From Dromiciops gliroides (Eukaryota; Chordata; Mammalia; Microbiotheria; Microbiotheriidae): a DNA stretch of 64,000 nt. Under the pieces are notes generated by a model that saw nothing but the letters and a program-made list of their open reading frames with translations, was not told the DNA's origin and did no database searches. The stretch's first letter is position 1, and every line of letters begins with the position of its first letter. The position numbers and the translations under genes are program-made. Shown here piece by piece: positions 63,701-64,000 of the stretch. The stretch covers positions 440,322,322-440,386,321 of the forward strand of contig NC_057864.1 of the NCBI RefSeq assembly GCF_019393635.1, read 5' to 3'.

Positions 63701-63862
63701 AGAATACTTACTGCCTTCCCACGTGCACTGCAACAGATTAAGGGCACCTTCTATTCGCTTCCAGTGCTGAAGATGAAAGAAAGCGTAGGCAACCGCCTCA
63801 CTGTCCCCCCGTTTCAGAATATGTTCTGGGGGTAATATTAAACTTTTCATTTCAAGTAAGTA
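54660..63862 (-). CDS. ST7L: ST7L (ST7-like), three coding exons near the C-terminus, partial gene
   Basis: Three minus-strand exons join in phase (0 to 1, 1 to 1, 1 to 0) into 128 contiguous residues of the ST7 family, recognised from recalled ST7/ST7L text: [38 protein letters not shown] and [18 protein letters not shown]7 proteins are multi-pass membrane proteins of poorly known function; ST7 was named as a candidate tumour suppressor. ST7L rather than ST7 is chosen because it is convergent with WNT2B, as in human. The gene continues beyond the right edge; its 3' end is unresolved. Confidence 0.93.
54800..57130 (-). other. ST7L: ST7L intron, lower part
   Basis: It holds unique sequence, a probable L2 remnant at 55.43-55.63 kb (ccaccaccctcagttagtcc) and an old repeat of the unnamed family at about 56.58-57.09 kb (gattaaaatataagtcttta-type text, gaagacttggaatgctaggc). 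No exon was seen. Confidence 0.6.
57135..57352 (-). repeat. MIR-type SINE, reverse, in ST7L intron
   Basis: Phrases: gatctcatttgatcccaaaa, gctgaggaaactgaggtact, ccagggtcacacaactacta, tttgaactcaggtcttcctg. Confidence 0.8.
57462..58490 (-). mobile_element. Old L1 3' fragment, split by a SINE
   Basis: On the minus strand it ends in A-rich sequence at about 57.46 kb. Text such as gacatcatgctgcatcagtt, ccagttgatgggcatctcct and caaactgctttccaaaatgg parallels the other L1 copies but is more diverged. Confidence 0.75.
58003..58150 (+). mobile_element. Poly(A) CORE-SINE nested in L1, 12-bp TSD
   Basis: The exact repeat aaaaagtgccac lies at 57991-58002 and 58151-58162. It is a full copy with an A tail. 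Confidence 0.94.
58680..59000 (+). repeat. Old interspersed repeat (same unnamed family), internal part
   Basis: Phrases: gagtgtccacaagacagttg, gagatgctagaagagacttc, tgggaatcagctgtataata. Confidence 0.5.
59380..59560 (+). repeat. MIR-type SINE, forward
   Basis: Phrases: cacggtctcatgaatagagc, tcttgccccaaatacttact, acctcagtttcatcatcttt. Confidence 0.65.
59772..59850. repeat. GA-rich low-complexity tract
   Basis: Purine run of gggaaagggagagggagagg and gagagagagaga type; the Ser/Leu frames opposite are not genes. Confidence 0.9.
60030..60260 (+). repeat. Diverged repeat, copy 1 of a nearby pair
   Basis: Order: gaaagtaagagttgaggttt, ctgcttagaatgataaagat, gattagggaccatgaggata, gctatggaagacaaac. 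The same order recurs at 61645-61885. Confidence 0.6.
60921..61013 (-). CDS. ST7L: ST7L coding exon, second in window
   Basis: The 93-bp exon has acceptor tttgtttcccttag|CC and donor CCCA|GTAAGT. It encodes [19 protein letters not shown] and on to DRELLP (31 residues). It both begins and ends in phase 1, so skipping it would keep the frame. Confidence 0.95.
61100..61280 (+). repeat. Old interspersed repeat fragment
   Basis: Phrases: aaaacacccactatatgcaa, cactaagtgttggagataca, ctctcaagaagctcacaatc. Confidence 0.55.
61645..61885 (+). repeat. Diverged repeat, copy 2 of a nearby pair
   Basis: Order: gaaagtaaaagctggcattt, ctgctgagaataatatggct, gactggggaccatgaggaca, gcctgtggaagacaaac. It parallels 60030-60260. 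Confidence 0.6.
62831..63020 (-). mobile_element. hAT-like non-autonomous transposon, complete, 190 bp
   Basis: The terminal inverted repeats are tagggcttctaaaac at the left and gtttaagaagctttg at the right. The flanks tgctagtt (62823-62830) and tgctagtc (63021-63028) form an 8-bp TSD with one mismatch. It is the same family as the 18.46- and 48.09-kb copies. Confidence 0.85.
63712..63862 (-). CDS. ST7L: ST7L coding exon, first in window
   Basis: The 151-bp exon has acceptor ttattcttccag|TAC and donor GGCA|GTAAGT. It encodes 50 residues from [14 protein letters not shown] to LLQCTWEG, starting in phase 0 and ending after one base of the next codon. Long soluble helices are typical of this part of the family. 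Confidence 0.95.
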
Positions 63863-64000
63863 CTGGAAGAATAACACACACAAAGACACAGAAAAGAAGA
63901 AAAGAAAGTGAAGTTATCTGGATTAGACCCAAACTTCACAAAAACATAGATCTCACAGTGTTAGGAGGCTTGTCTGCTATAATGAAACTTCGGGGTATTT
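63863..64000 (-). other. ST7L: ST7L intron at window edge
   Basis: The pyrimidine-rich acceptor region (tttgtgtgtgttattcttccag on the minus strand, in two parts) and intron sequence run to the edge. The rest of ST7L lies outside. Confidence 0.8.

Larger units (their letters stand above)
61014..63711 (-). other. ST7L: ST7L intron between the two right-hand exons
   Basis: The intron is bounded by GTAAGT at 63711 and cccttag at 61014. It contains old repeats and a hAT copy. No additional exon is needed, because the flanking codons join exactly (GGC A|CC TTT). Confidence 0.85.

Overview
This window is vertebrate nuclear DNA, almost certainly from a marsupial. More than twenty copies of a poly(A)-tailed, tRNA-derived CORE-SINE are scattered through it. 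It also holds SINEs with an RTE/BovB-type tail (MAR1-like), one RTE 3' fragment, marsupial-type L1 pieces, and many old MIR and L2 copies. This mixture is typical of opossum-like and Australian marsupial genomes. I cannot name the species. Family names are given from memory of the elements.

Two host genes can be read with confidence. WNT2B lies on the + strand. Five coding exons (7623-7825, 13681-13901, 16034-16311, 17798-18062, 21457-21686) splice with consistent phases into a 398-residue Wnt ligand, starting in a CpG island at about 6.9-7.85 kb. ST7L (ST7-like, a multi-pass membrane protein) lies on the - strand and enters from the right edge. Three consecutive coding exons (63712-63862, 60921-61013, 54660-54799) encode 128 residues near its C-terminus. 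Its last exon is not certain: reading on past the last donor gives a short tail and stop, and a separate terminal-exon candidate lies at about 38.5-38.9 kb. The genes are convergent, as WNT2B and ST7L are in human, and mirror the WNT2/ST7 pair (an ancient paralogous block).

Layout: 1-4.4 kb, repeat-rich flank; 4.5-6.9 kb, largely unique GC-rich DNA leading to the promoter; 6.9-21.7 kb, WNT2B, with a 280-bp purine tract in intron 1 and a CG/CA tract in intron 2; 21.7-31 kb, WNT2B 3' UTR and mostly unique flank, with a 31-bp minisatellite and a candidate conserved element near 30 kb; 31-49 kb, dense nested repeats, including a 3.8-kb L1 with an exact 13-bp target-site duplication; 49-57 kb, repeat-poor AT-rich DNA around an ST7L exon; 57-64 kb, old L1, hAT and other repeats among ST7L introns.

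I found no retrovirus-like element, no CRISPR array, no operon and no unknown gene system. The points of interest are nested transposition events, two structure-prone repeat tracts, a composite SINE and the unresolved ST7L 3' end.
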